Shown here one piece after another: positions 19,380-29,083 of a DNA stretch of 64,000 nt. How positions within the stretch are numbered: the first letter of the stretch is position 1; each line of letters begins with the position of its first letter. The notes under the pieces are model-generated. The model was not told the origin of the DNA. It saw nothing but the letters and a program-made list of their open reading frames with translations, and searched no databases. Where the stretch lies: contig CAWAGF010000001.1 in the NCBI GenBank assembly GCA_963781675.1, forward strand, positions 1,532,518 through 1,596,517, written 5' to 3'. The DNA comes from SCTD01 sp963781675 (lineage in GTDB: Bacteria; Actinomycetota; Actinomycetes; Mycobacteriales; SCTD01). Both the position numbers and the translations under genes were made by a program.

Positions 19380-21983
19380 TCAGGCCCGGCGCCGCCGCAC
19401 CACGAGGACGCTCAGCAGCGACAGCAGACCGAGCGCCCCGGGCAGCGCCGCCGGGCCCGTCGCCGGCAGCCGACCGGCGGCCACCGTCACGTCATCGGCG
19501 GTGCAGCCGCCGACCTCCAGCACGCCCGAGGTGACGGCGAAGGACGCGCGCAGGCTCCGGTCGCCGGCGTCGTAGGACCAGGCGGTGCGGGGGAGCGGCC
19601 GGCCGTCGAGGCTCACCCGGCACGGCACGAACGGGCGGGTCAGCGTGCCGAGCGAGGCCTGCAGCGCGTAGTGGCGACGGACGTCGTCGCGCACCTCGAG
19701 CGACCAGCTGCCGGCGCCCTCACGCGAGACCAGCGCGCCGCCGTCGGGCAGGGCGCTGCGGCTGCTGCCGTGCGGGAAGGCCAGCAGCTCCAGGCGGTCC
19801 GCCCGGTCGGCCAGGTGCACCAGCGACGGGTCGGTGCCGTAGGCCGTGAGGGTGTCCACGTCGGCGGGCAGCAGCGGCAGCACCGCGCCGGCGCGGACGA
19901 GCAGCGGCGCCTCCTCCAGCGGCGCGGGCACCGTGACGCTGCGGCCGCCGGCGACCAGCGCTGCCCGGCCGAGCCGCAGCCCGCCGTCGGGGCCGGCAGG
20001 GGCGGCCGCCCGCCACAGGTCGACCCACTGCCCCCGCGGGAGCACGAGCTCGCGGGCGCGCACGTCCGGGTCCAGCACCGGCGCTGCGAGCAGGTCCGGG
20101 CCGAGCAGGTACTGGTCGTCGCGCGCCGCCGCGGGGTCGCCCGGCGAGGTCAGTGCGAGGGACCGCATGACCGGCAGGCCGCTCCGTCCGTACTCCTGCG
20201 AGGCAGCCGTCAGGTACGGGAACAGCTGGGTGTGCAGGGTGCTCCAGCGCCGCCAGTTCGCGAGCTGGTCGGGGTCGGTGACCTGCGGGCGGTCCTTGCT
20301 GGGCAGCGCGACCCCGTTGGCCTGGGTGCGCATGACCGGCGACAGCGCGCCCATCTGGACCCACCGCGTGAGCAGCTCGGGGCTCAGCGCGTTGCGGCCG
20401 ATGGCGAAGAAGCCGCCGATGTCGGTGCCCCACGTGCTCACCCCGGAGGTGCCCATCGACAGGCCCTGCCGGACCGCGCTGCGCAGCCCGTCGTAGCCCC
20501 AGGCCGTCGTGGGGTCACCGCCCCAGACGACGTCCGCGCAGGCGGCCGCGCCCGTCCAGCCGGAGCGCTGGAAGCGGACCAGCGCCGTGGAGCGCTTCCG
20601 GGCCTCGGTGTGCGCGGCGCAGTGGTAGCGCGTGACGTACGGGTTGTGGGCGCGCGTGCCGTCGACGCCGTCCCCGGACACGGACTCCAGCGGGGTGTAC
20701 TCGCCGAAGTCCTCCATCCAGCCGTCGTAGCCGTGGCCGATCGCCTCGCCGAGCCGCTCGCCGTACGCCTGGACGCCGCGGTCGAGGAAGAAGTCGAACT
20801 GCCCGACGACGTTGCTGTCCTCGGGGCTGGCGCCGTAGCGGTAGAGGAACGGCGTGCCGGCCGCGGTGCGCGTGACGACCGCGGGGTCGAACCCGTCCGC
20901 GTAGTTCGCGCACACCATCGGGTTGACGTACGTCGTGATCGCTGCGCCGAGCGCGTGCGCTGCGGCGGTCCGGGCCGGCTGCTGGTCCTCCACGCCCTGC
21001 TGCTCGCCGCACGGGAGGTAGTGCAGGTAGGTCTGCAGCACCGACACCGGGACACCGGCCCGGCGCACCGCCTTCAGCGCCTCGACCTCGTCGCCGCGCG
21101 CCTGGAACCAGGAGCCGAACGCCCACGGCTGCGGCTGCGGCTGGCGGCCGGTCGCGGCGGTGAACCGGCGCAGGGCGTCCGCCGGGGTGGGGCCGCCGAA
21201 GAAGCGCAACCGCAGGCGGTCCGGCGGCGGAGCGCTCGGGGCGACCTCGCCCTCGGGCGCCCGCACCACCTCGACGCTCCAGGTGTCCGCGCCGTCCAGG
21301 CGGTAGTAGCTGGTCTGCGGCTCGTCCACCAGCACCCCGTAGCCGCGGGTGGACAGCAGCCAGGGGACCGGGAAGTACGTCGCGTCCAGGCGCCCCTCGC
21401 GCAGGCCCCACGGCGGGACGAAGGCGTTGAGGAACGGGTACTCCTCCGGCTGGTACGGCCCGTCGGAGACGTAGTCCTCGACGACGCCGCCGCGCTGGTC
21501 CACCGCGTTGCTGCGCTCGCCGAACCCCAGGAACCGCTCGTGGGCGTCGAGCGCGAAGCCCATGCCGACGGCCTCGACGTCCTGCAGGGCGGGTCCCGTG
21601 ACCCGCGCGTCGAGCGCGACCGTGCCCTCGCCCCCGGGCACCAGCCGCAGGGCGATGCGCCGCAGCGGGTCGCTGGTCGCGAGCACCGCCTCGTACGCGC
21701 CGCCCTGCCGCTTCGAGGACTCGACGCGGGTGGCGTGCTGCCAGCCGGCAGCGGTGCGGAAGCCGAGCGCGCCGTCCGGGCCGAGACCACGCCCGGTGGC
21801 CTCGGACAGCACCGAGCGGCCGCCGGCGTCGACCAGGTCCAGCTGCCAGGGGTCCTCCTGGACGAGGACGCGCAACGACCCGGCCACCACGACGGGTGCC
21901 GGGTCGTCCGCGGCCTGCGCCGGGGCGAGCGCGCCCAGCACGACCGCCGCGGCGAGCGCGACGGCCGTGCGTCCTGAGCGCAT
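19380..21983 (-). CDS. Cell-wall anchored glycoside hydrolase, family 31
   Basis: 867 residues from ATG 21983. A signal peptide and an N-terminal beta-sandwich are followed by the GH31 barrel. The nucleophile is Asp425 in WMEDFGEY and the probable acid/base is Asp490 in VWGGDP; WGTDIGGFF follows. The EDFGEY form of the nucleophile motif also occurs in sulfoquinovosidases, while other GH31 enzymes are alpha-glucosidases or alpha-xylosidases. The C-terminus carries LPATG, a hydrophobic helix and RRRRA, so sortase anchoring is expected. It ends tail-to-tail with the acylase gene, 7 bases apart. No sugar specificity can be claimed. Confidence 0.92.
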   Translation of the reverse strand: MRSGRTAVALAAAVVLGALAPAQAADDPAPVVVAGSLRVLVQEDPWQLDLVDAGGRSVLSEATGRGLGPDGALGFRTAAGWQHATRVESSKRQGGAYEAVLATSDPLRRIALRLVPGGEGTVALDARVTGPALQDVEAVGMGFALDAHERFLGFGERSNAVDQRGGVVEDYVSDGPYQPEEYPFLNAFVPPWGLREGRLDATYFPVPWLLSTRGYGVLVDEPQTSYYRLDGADTWSVEVVRAPEGEVAPSAPPPDRLRLRFFGGPTPADALRRFTAATGRQPQPQPWAFGSWFQARGDEVEALKAVRRAGVPVSVLQTYLHYLPCGEQQGVEDQQPARTAAAHALGAAITTYVNPMVCANYADGFDPAVVTRTAAGTPFLYRYGASPEDSNVVGQFDFFLDRGVQAYGERLGEAIGHGYDGWMEDFGEYTPLESVSGDGVDGTRAHNPYVTRYHCAAHTEARKRSTALVRFQRSGWTGAAACADVVWGGDPTTAWGYDGLRSAVRQGLSMGTSGVSTWGTDIGGFFAIGRNALSPELLTRWVQMGALSPVMRTQANGVALPSKDRPQVTDPDQLANWRRWSTLHTQLFPYLTAASQEYGRSGLPVMRSLALTSPGDPAAARDDQYLLGPDLLAAPVLDPDVRARELVLPRGQWVDLWRAAAPAGPDGGLRLGRAALVAGGRSVTVPAPLEEAPLLVRAGAVLPLLPADVDTLTAYGTDPSLVHLADRADRLELLAFPHGSSRSALPDGGALVSREGAGSWSLEVRDDVRRHYALQASLGTLTRPFVPCRVSLDGRPLPRTAWSYDAGDRSLRASFAVTSGVLEVGGCTADDVTVAAGRLPATGPAALPGALGLLSLLSVLVVRRRRA

Positions 21984-21991
21984 GCGCGGAG

Positions 21992-23782
21992 CTACTGCTT
22001 GACCTTCTCGAGCTCCGTGAGCGTGGCCTCGAGCAGCAGGTCGCCGGTGCAGCGGTCGATGGCGTAGCTGTCCTCGTAGTTCACGAACAGGTAGCCGCCG
22101 GCCGCGAAGCCCAGGCCCTGCTGGCCGACCGGGTTGAGCTCGAAGGACTGCGGCATGTAGCCGAGCGCGTCGTTCGACTGCGCCAGCGGGAAGGAGATCC
22201 GGCCGACGTTCTTCTCCTTGACGGTGTTCGTCCAGTTGGCGAACACCTCGCCCGGAGCGGCGGACAGGACGATGTCGTTGCCGATGCGGGCGGCGGTGGC
22301 GGGGAGCTCGACGGACTGGGCGGACGCCGAGGTGCACGGCGCGGTCTCGTTCTCGCCGGTGTTCACGACGACGGGCTTCGGGTCGAACTTCCGGTCGAAG
22401 AAGCCGGGCGTGCCGAGGGCGGTGAGCGGGACGTTCGTCAGCGCCGAGGTGACCAGCGTCTGCGAGACCTTGACGGTGGTGTCGTCGACGGGGCGGCCCT
22501 GGCCGACGGCCGGGAGCAGGTCGGCGAGCTTGGTGCCGATGGTCTTGCCGCCGGAGTTGGACAGGTTGCCGAGGCCGGTCATGAAGTGCAGGCCGATGCC
22601 GCCGAAGCGCTCCTCGAGCCGCTTCTCGAACAGGCCGACCCAGTCCGGGTGCGCCACGCCGTCGTTGTTGCCGACGGAGGTCGGGTGCGCGGCGTAGGCG
22701 CCGAGGGTGGCGATGACGCGCGGGGCGGCGGGCTCCGTGGGGGTGTCGGACTCGGTGGGCGACGGGCTGGGCGCCGGCTTCTTGCCCTTGCCCTTGTCGG
22801 GACCGGCGGCCGACGTCGTCGTGGTCGTCGTCGTGGTCGCGGCGGCCGGAGCGGGCGCCGCGCTGTCGACCGCGACCGCGCGGAGCCAGCTGATCTGCTG
22901 CTCCTCGGCGGAGCGGTAGGTGTCGCGGCGCTCGGAGTTGTAGGCGCGCGCCTCCTCCTCACCGGCCTCGAGCGTGGCCGCCTCCATCTGCATGACGGCC
23001 TGCTTGGCGGTGACCTTGATGGTGTCGGTGATCTGGGCCATGTACCAGTCCGGGACGTGGCCCCAGCCGCCGATGAAGTCCGGGCTGGCGTGCGAGTGGG
23101 TCGCGTGCAGCACGTGCGAGGCCGGCGTGACGCCACGGGCGGCCAGCTCGGGGTCGGCGGCCAGGGCGGCGGCGATCTGCTTGGCGCCGCAGTCGGTGCA
23201 CTTGCTCTTGTAGTCCCAGAGCCAGCCCTCGCCGTCGATGACGGTCGTGACCAGCGTCTGCTTGCCGTCGCTGAACGCCATGCTGCGCACCCAGAGGCCG
23301 AGCTCCTCGTCGAACGCCCGGACCGGGTTCATCGGGCCGAGGCCGAAGCCGCCCTGGTAGATGCAGTCCGGGTTCTCCGGCCAGGGGGAGCCCGTGCTGG
23401 CGATGCCGTCGAGGGCGTTCAGCGCGTTGGTCGGGATGTCGTCGAGGAAGTGCTCCGACAGCGTGGAGCACGTGTCCATGTCGGTCTCCCAGCGGGCGCC
23501 GGGGAAGCGCGCGGGGTCGGCGAGCTCCGGGTGCGGCGTCATGCTGTTCTTCGCCGCGCCGACGAGCAGCTGCCCGGCCCCGAGGGTGGCCGGGTCGACC
23601 GCCGCGGTGGCAGCCGGAGCGGTACCGGCCGGGTCCGCCGGCTCGGCCACCGGCAGCGCCGGGGTCTCGGCCGGGAGCGACGGCAGGGGCACCGGCGCGA
23701 TGCCGATGCCGGCCCAGGCCGCGGAGACCATGAGCGTGCCGGTCATGCCGGCGATCAGGGTCGAACGGACGGCGTTGCGCAT
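21992..23782 (-). CDS. Neutral/alkaline ceramidase-like secreted protein, paralogue A
   Basis: 596 residues with a signal peptide and a proline/alanine-rich stretch before the conserved domain. The family metal motif appears as HATHSHASP (HxH). The segment corresponding to the nucleophile motif GDxSPN is GNLSNSG, keeping the serine. Ceramidases cleave the amide bond of ceramide to release sphingosine and fatty acid. A low-complexity insert (TTTTTTTT, then GPDKGKGKK and a Pro/Ser run) sits between two domain halves near residues 310-350. Two related proteins are encoded nearby. The gene starts 70 bases downstream of a shared promoter-like element and ends 9 bases before the GH31 start, so the two may be cotranscribed. 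Confidence 0.75.
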   Translation of the reverse strand: MRNAVRSTLIAGMTGTLMVSAAWAGIGIAPVPLPSLPAETPALPVAEPADPAGTAPAATAAVDPATLGAGQLLVGAAKNSMTPHPELADPARFPGARWETDMDTCSTLSEHFLDDIPTNALNALDGIASTGSPWPENPDCIYQGGFGLGPMNPVRAFDEELGLWVRSMAFSDGKQTLVTTVIDGEGWLWDYKSKCTDCGAKQIAAALAADPELAARGVTPASHVLHATHSHASPDFIGGWGHVPDWYMAQITDTIKVTAKQAVMQMEAATLEAGEEEARAYNSERRDTYRSAEEQQISWLRAVAVDSAAPAPAAATTTTTTTTSAAGPDKGKGKKPAPSPSPTESDTPTEPAAPRVIATLGAYAAHPTSVGNNDGVAHPDWVGLFEKRLEERFGGIGLHFMTGLGNLSNSGGKTIGTKLADLLPAVGQGRPVDDTTVKVSQTLVTSALTNVPLTALGTPGFFDRKFDPKPVVVNTGENETAPCTSASAQSVELPATAARIGNDIVLSAAPGEVFANWTNTVKEKNVGRISFPLAQSNDALGYMPQSFELNPVGQQGLGFAAGGYLFVNYEDSYAIDRCTGDLLLEATLTELEKVKQ

Positions 23783-23851
23783 GTGTGCTCTCCAGCCTCT
23801 GGGGTTGCAGGCTGGTTTCGCCGCCGTGCCGGCTCAGCCCTGCTGGAGCAC

Positions 23852-23880
23852 GTCAGAGAGCGCACGGCCCCGGTTGTGAC
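23852..23880 (-). promoter_or_regulatory. Shared bipartite promoter-like element, copy 1 (ceramidase A)
   Basis: On the minus strand GTCACA, 17 bases, then TCTGAC. The dyad partner is weaker here (TTGTGACGCAGCACTA on the plus strand). It lies about 70 bases before the start codon and partly overlaps the end of the upstream gene. Confidence 0.5.
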
Positions 23881-23886
23881 GCAGCA

Positions 23887-26691
23887 CTACCGCAGGACCA
23901 GCTCGTCCCGGTTCGTCTCCCCGAAGGCGTCCCGCACGGCGCCCGCGGCCACCACGGCGGTGTCCCCGGGCAGCAGCGACGTGTCGGCGGTCCAGCGGCC
24001 GTCGACGAGCGTGGCCGGCACCTCCTGCACCGCGCCGCCCGCGCGGGTCACCGTCACCACCGCCGACGCCGCCTGCGCGGTCGATGCCCACGGCCGGAAG
24101 GAGCAGGTGCGGCAGACGCGGCTGGTGCCGGCGGCGATCCGCCCGTCGTCCCCGATCGTCCGGAAGGCCGAGGCGTAGCTGTTCGGGTAGTCGCTGTCCG
24201 GCACGACGAAGGAGGCGTCGCCGGCGTCGTCGACGCGGCCGTCACGCACCTGCACCCCGGTCCAGGGGCGTACGTCGAACGGCTGCGAGGTCAGCGTGTA
24301 CGGCTGGTCCTCACCGGTGGTCCGGGAGACCCCGTCGACGACGAAGCGGTAGGTGCCGGTCGGGGTGGAGCCGAGCCGGGCCGGGAAGGCGTCGTAGGCC
24401 TCGAAGCCGGCCGTCCACAGCCACTCCTGGCGGCCGCTGTAGGTGTCGGCGACGCCCTGCACGCCCTGGGGGAACGCGACCTGCGTCTGCACCTCGCCGC
24501 TCATGTCGGCGAACGGCTGCCAGTCCCCACCGTCGGCCTGGCGCTCGACCCGCACGACGGGGTTGTCCACGGCGTTGCTGCCGCCGCGCCAGGTGAAGGT
24601 CGCGGCGCCGAAGCGCTCGAGGCTCGCCGGCTGGGTCACTGCGGCGACCGGGCCGACGTCGGCGGGCAGCGCCGCCCGCCAGGCGTCGTACGTCCGGCCG
24701 GACTCGGCGCCGATCACCTCGGCCAGGGTCGCCTGGCGCACCTCGTCGGCCTGCGCCTGCGGGTCGTTGAGCTCGGCGGCGAGGGCGTCGCCGCCCTTCA
24801 GCGCGCCGGCCATGCGCACCAGCCGGGTCACCATGTAGTCGGCGGTGTGCGGCCCGTACGTCGTGAGCGCCTTGCGGTAGGAGTCGCGGCTCTGGTACTC
24901 GCGGTAGGAGACCGTGTAGCCGTTGTAGTCACCGGCGTGCCCGATGCCGACCGGCAGCGCGTAGCCGCGCCCGGCCGGGAGCTCCTCCTTGGTGAAGTTG
25001 CCCTTGATGTCGGCGGGGTCGACGGCCTCGCTCTCGGCGTACGGCGCGTTCTCCGGCGCGTCCCAGCCCTTGGCGTCGTTGTGCACCTGGGCGACCATCC
25101 GGTCGTACGCGTCCTTGGTGACGCTCTTGCCCAGGCAGCTGTAGCCCTCCCCGGCGGGCGTGCAGGAGCCGCTCCAGTCGTACCCGTCGAAGATGTCGCC
25201 GGCCACGGCGTTGGCGCGGCTCTCCAGGTTGAGGATCAGGTCGACCTGCGCCTCGCAGGCGCACGAGGCCAGCAGCACCTCGCCGAAGCGGAAGACCTGC
25301 AGCTTGAGCCGGGTGTTCTCCTCGACGGCCGGGTAGCCGGGCGCGGCGTACTGGTCCGGGACGCCGACGCCGTGCAGCTCGAGGTTCGACACGACGGGGT
25401 TGCTCTGCGAGGGGGTGCCGGCGCGCTCGCAGTCGGGGGCGGCGCCGGCGCCGGGGTTGCCGCCCAGGGTCGGGTCCGTCCGGCAGTTGCCGACGCTGGG
25501 GTACGGGTGGGACAGCGGGCCGGGCACCCACGCCGTGACGGCCTGCACCGGGAAGCTGCTCGACCACGGCACCTGCGCGGCCTCGGTGCCGGCCTTCTCG
25601 AAGCCCTCGACGACGGCGTCCGCCATCAGCCGCGCGCCGCGCTCCATCTGCGCGTAGCCGGCGTGCGCGAAGGCCCGTACGACGCCGTCGCGCAGCGGGG
25701 TGTCGATGGTGTCGGCGCGCTCGTACGGGCCCTCGGAGGAGCCGACGTCGCCCTGGCTGAACACCAGCGGGGCGCCGAGGTCGCGCTCGACGAACCGCTG
25801 CAGCGGCGCGAGGTAGTCGCCGGTGGTCAGGCCGTAGCCGTCCAGGCTCTCCGGGTGCTCCCCGATGTTCATCCAGACCGCGATGGGGTCGCCGGCCCGC
25901 TGCTTGTCCTGCCCCTTGCCCTTGGCCTTGCCCTGCCCCTTGTCCTTGTCCTTGCCGGGCTTGGGCTCGAGGGCGTCGAAGCGCATGACCACCAGGCCCG
26001 TGTCGCCGAACTCGCGCGGGTAGCCCGCGGGCGTGCCGTCGTCCGCGGTGGCCGGCCCGACGACGTTGGCCTTCATCGCGCTGAACGGCACCGTCGTCGC
26101 CGCCATCCTGGCCGGCTGCAGGTCCGCCTCGGCGGCCAGGACGGCGTCGCGGACGGCGCGCGCCTGGTACTCGAACATCCGCTGGTCGAACGCGTCCTGG
26201 AAGACGAACACGCCCGGGGACGTCGTCGTGTAGTACGGCGAGGAGTGGTTGTGCGAGGCGGTGTGCAGGATGTCCTCGTAGCCGACCTCGCTGCCGGCCT
26301 CGGCGAGCAGCTGCCCGGCGCGGCGCAGCAGCAGGTCCTGCGCGAGGTAGTTGTCGCTCTTGAGCAGCGCGACGCGCCGGCCGTCCAGCGCCTCCACGAC
26401 GATCGCGCGGACCGACAGGCGCGAGTGGACGCCGTAGCTCTTCTCCTTGACGTGCGAGAACTGGTGCGGGTCGACCTCGCCGCTGCCCGCGACGTTCTCG
26501 ACCAGGGAGGTGTTCTCCGGCGCGTACTGGCCGGCGGCCGCGCCGACGTTCCAGGTCGCGTCGGCGATGCCGACCCCGGCGCGGATCGTGCGTCCCGGCG
26601 CGTCGGGCACCTTGACCAGGGCGTACGCGGGGGCACCGACCGCGACGAGCGCGACGGCGGACAGCAGGGCGGGCAGACGGCGCAGGCGCAT
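23887..26691 (-). CDS. Neutral/alkaline ceramidase-like secreted protein, paralogue B (long form)
   Basis: 934 residues from ATG 26691, where a signal peptide (MRLRRLPALLSAVALVAVG) begins; the open frame upstream belongs to a neighbouring gene. The metal motif is ASHNHSSP (HxH). The nucleophile region reads QGDVGSSEG, with glycine where canonical ceramidases have serine and serines just after. A Lys/Gly/Gln-rich insert (KDKDKGQGKAKGKGQDK) interrupts the domain. The last 250 residues form extra beta-rich domains, including VRDGRVDDAGDASFVVPDSD. Six cysteines cluster in the middle (CACEAQ, SCTPAG, SCLGK). It may hydrolyse ceramide or a related N-acyl lipid outside the cell; activity is uncertain because of the changed nucleophile motif. 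Confidence 0.7.
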   Translation of the reverse strand: MRLRRLPALLSAVALVAVGAPAYALVKVPDAPGRTIRAGVGIADATWNVGAAAGQYAPENTSLVENVAGSGEVDPHQFSHVKEKSYGVHSRLSVRAIVVEALDGRRVALLKSDNYLAQDLLLRRAGQLLAEAGSEVGYEDILHTASHNHSSPYYTTTSPGVFVFQDAFDQRMFEYQARAVRDAVLAAEADLQPARMAATTVPFSAMKANVVGPATADDGTPAGYPREFGDTGLVVMRFDALEPKPGKDKDKGQGKAKGKGQDKQRAGDPIAVWMNIGEHPESLDGYGLTTGDYLAPLQRFVERDLGAPLVFSQGDVGSSEGPYERADTIDTPLRDGVVRAFAHAGYAQMERGARLMADAVVEGFEKAGTEAAQVPWSSSFPVQAVTAWVPGPLSHPYPSVGNCRTDPTLGGNPGAGAAPDCERAGTPSQSNPVVSNLELHGVGVPDQYAAPGYPAVEENTRLKLQVFRFGEVLLASCACEAQVDLILNLESRANAVAGDIFDGYDWSGSCTPAGEGYSCLGKSVTKDAYDRMVAQVHNDAKGWDAPENAPYAESEAVDPADIKGNFTKEELPAGRGYALPVGIGHAGDYNGYTVSYREYQSRDSYRKALTTYGPHTADYMVTRLVRMAGALKGGDALAAELNDPQAQADEVRQATLAEVIGAESGRTYDAWRAALPADVGPVAAVTQPASLERFGAATFTWRGGSNAVDNPVVRVERQADGGDWQPFADMSGEVQTQVAFPQGVQGVADTYSGRQEWLWTAGFEAYDAFPARLGSTPTGTYRFVVDGVSRTTGEDQPYTLTSQPFDVRPWTGVQVRDGRVDDAGDASFVVPDSDYPNSYASAFRTIGDDGRIAAGTSRVCRTCSFRPWASTAQAASAVVTVTRAGGAVQEVPATLVDGRWTADTSLLPGDTAVVAAGAVRDAFGETNRDELVLR

Positions 26692-26735
26692 GGGGGAGGT
26701 GTTCGACGTGCAGGGGCGTTCTCCCGCCGGACGCG

Positions 26736-26773
26736 CTACGAAGAGCGGGGCCCCGGGTTGTGACGGGTCACGA
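26736..26773 (-). promoter_or_regulatory. Shared bipartite promoter-like element, copy 2 (ceramidase B)
   Basis: The plus strand reads TTGTGACGGGTCACGA at 26758-26773, a near-perfect dyad. On the minus strand GTCACA is followed by 17 bases and TCGTAG, 45 bases before the start codon. The site covers the stop codon of the upstream alpha-galactosidase gene. Confidence 0.6.
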
Positions 26774-28987
26774 GTGCGGCTGCACCAGCAGCACTCGCGC
26801 CCCGTCCAGCGGCAGCTCCACCGGCAGCCCGGCCTGCAGCTGGCCGAGGTGGCTGAGCCGACGACGGCCCCCGTCGGCGCCTCGACGAGGTCGAACACCT
26901 CGCCGTCCGGGACGCCGCGGAGCGCGACGGTGGCCGTGGGGCTGGTGGCCTGCTGGCGGAACACCAGCGAACGCGCCCCGGGCCCGCTCCGGGTCCCAGG
27001 TCTGCAGTGCGGTCCAGCCCTGCTCCAGCGGGTCGGCGAGCAACGGGTAGGTCACGCCCTCGGTCAGCACGTCCCGGTGCTCGGCGTGGAAGCGGGTCCA
27101 CGGCGCGGCCGCGTCGACCACGCGCTGCGGGAGGCGCGCAGGTCGCTGAAGAAGGTCGGGTGCGACAGCAGCGCGACGGCCATCAGCGTGTCGACCGGGT
27201 ACTTGTCGTACTGCTTGCCGCCCAGGAAGTGCTGCCCCAGCGACTCGGTCGGGATCCACGGCGCGAGGTCCCACAGGTTGTGCAGCAGCCGGTCCGGGGT
27301 CGGCGTGCCGTTCTGGAACCACGACGGCCCGCGGCTCACCGACGCGAAGGGGAACAGGCGGTAGTCGTTGGTCTCGTCGATCTGGAACGTGACGCCGGGG
27401 TGGTCGGCCTTGAGCCGGTCGAGCATCGCGACGAAGGCGTCCTGGTAGTCGTGCATCGTCCCCTGACCCGCGCAGTCGACCCACATGAGGAAGTCGAACT
27501 TGAAGTAGGCGACCTGCCACTCGGTGATCGCCTCGCGGATCCGGCCCTCCACGTGCGGGACGGCGTCCGGGCCCCAGATGCCGATGCCGGCCTCGTTGGA
27601 GCCGCTGTCCGGGTCCAGGGCGTTCAGCGCCGCGGTGCCTGTGCCCAGCGGGTGGCAGGTCCACTCGGGGTGCGCCTCGCGGTGGCCGATGCCGGGTTGA
27701 AGTGCATGGGGCTCATCCAGAGCCCGAGCTTCATCGGCGCGATGGCCTGGCGCACCGCCGTGAAGCTGTCGTCGGGGAACCGCGGCGCGAACATCGAGGT
27801 CGCGGAGCCGTCCCAACGGGGCTCGGGGTGCTGCGGGGAGTCCGGCTCCCAGTCGCCGGAGACGGCCTGCCACCCGTCGTCGAGGACGAAGGTGTCCATG
27901 CCCAGGGCCCTCGCCTTGGGCGCCGTCGCCAGCACCGTGGCGTAGTCCATGTCGTCCTTGGCGCCGGTCGAGATCGCGTCGCTGTCGGTGCCGTTGGAGT
28001 TGAACGTGATGTCGGCGTCGTACGGCGCGAGGCGGTGGTCGCGCAGGTAGTGGGTGAACTGCCAGGGCTCGTCGGTGTCGCGGTCCCGGCCGAAGCCGAC
28101 GAACGCCGCGTCGAGCGCGAACGGCGTGCCTGCGGGCAGCAGCCGGTGCCGGGCCGGGGCGCCGGTCGGGTTCTCGGCGTGCGCCTGCTCCTCGATCGGG
28201 CCGAGGCTGATGACGTCGCGGGAGTAGTCGACGACGAGCGAGCCGGTCGTGCCGTCGTAGCCGGCGCGCGAGGACGGCAGGTCGTTGCGCTCGGCGACCA
28301 GGAACGCGGTGCGGCCGTCCGGCGCCGCCAGCGAGAGCCACTGGCCGGCCCCCTCCAGCGGCACGCCCGCGGCTGCCGTCCGCGTGTCCCGCCAGGTGCC
28401 CGGGTGCTTGTCCCCGAGCGCGTACGTCCGGGCCCGGTGTAGCCCGGCTCGCGCCAGTCGGCGCCACCGCGGAAGGCGTGCAGCACGGGCTCGGCCGCGC
28501 CGACCGCCGCCTCGTCCAAGGTCGCTCCGCGAAGCGGGAGCGGTGTCGTGGGCGTGAGGAAGGTCTGGGTGCGGAAGCCCGCGACCCCGCTGTACGCCTC
28601 GACGACTCGGGTCGCGGTCAGGCCCGGGACGCCGGTCAGCGTCATGGTGACCTGCAGGCCGCCGCGGTCGAGGTGCCGCACGCTGACGTCGTCGACGGTG
28701 AACGCCTCGCTGCCGATCGTCGTCGTGCCGACCGTCAGCGAGAAGTCGCGGCTGCCGGCGCTCCAGGAGCGGTCCCGGCCGCGCTTGTCGACCAGCGCGG
28801 TGGTGCGGAGCTCGTCGCGGGACCAGCGCCGCTCGGCGACGGCGTTGCCCAGCAGCACCTCGTCGTCGGTGACCCGCAGGTAGACGCTGCCGTCCCGAGC
28901 GGTGTCGCGCTCCTTGTCGGCGGACCAGCCCGGGGTGCTGCCGGCGAGCAGGCCGAGGGCGAGGACGAGGACCGGGAGACGGCGCAT
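26768..28987 (-). CDS. Secreted alpha-galactosidase-like glycoside hydrolase (GH36/GH27 clan), several frameshifts
   Basis: It begins at ATG 28987 with a signal peptide (MRRLPVLVLALGLLAG) and an N-terminal beta-sandwich. The barrel shows MDTFVLDDGW, LGLWMSPMHFNP, the nucleophile strand VAYFKFDFLMW and the acid/base region FQIDETNDYRLF. The C-terminal beta domain ends RVLLVQPHS. The coding frame changes at about 28425, 27690, 27125, 26930 and 26870. Most changes resolve as doubled alternative bases, for example CCC/CCG with GAC/GAG near 28425, so this is probably not a pseudogene. The enzyme should remove terminal alpha-galactose or a related sugar. It is divergent from a PucR-type regulator. 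Confidence 0.75.
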
Positions 28988-29012
28988 GGACAGGTGTTCG
29001 CCGCGGCCCTCG

Positions 29013-29028
29013 CGTTCTCCCGCCGGAC
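29013..29028 (-). promoter_or_regulatory. Leader block shared with ceramidase B
   Basis: The 16-mer GTCCGGCGGGAGAACG (gene strand) occurs here and, identically, at 26717-26732 before ceramidase B, each time three bases after the downstream hexamer of the promoter-like element. It is probably transcribed leader. Confidence 0.45.
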
Positions 29029-29031
29029 GGC

Positions 29032-29069
29032 TCCCGAAGCCTGGGGCCGACCCTTGTGACGCGTCACGA
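29032..29069 (-). promoter_or_regulatory. Shared bipartite promoter-like element, copy 3 (alpha-galactosidase and PucR gene)
   Basis: TTGTGACGCGTCACGA at 29054-29069 contains the perfect 12-base palindrome GTGACGCGTCAC. On the minus strand GTCACA, 17 bases and TCGGGA lead to the alpha-galactosidase start 45 bases on. The divergent regulator gene starts 15 bases to the right, so one operator could control both. Confidence 0.6.
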
Positions 29070-29083
29070 ACCCGTGGTGCAGA

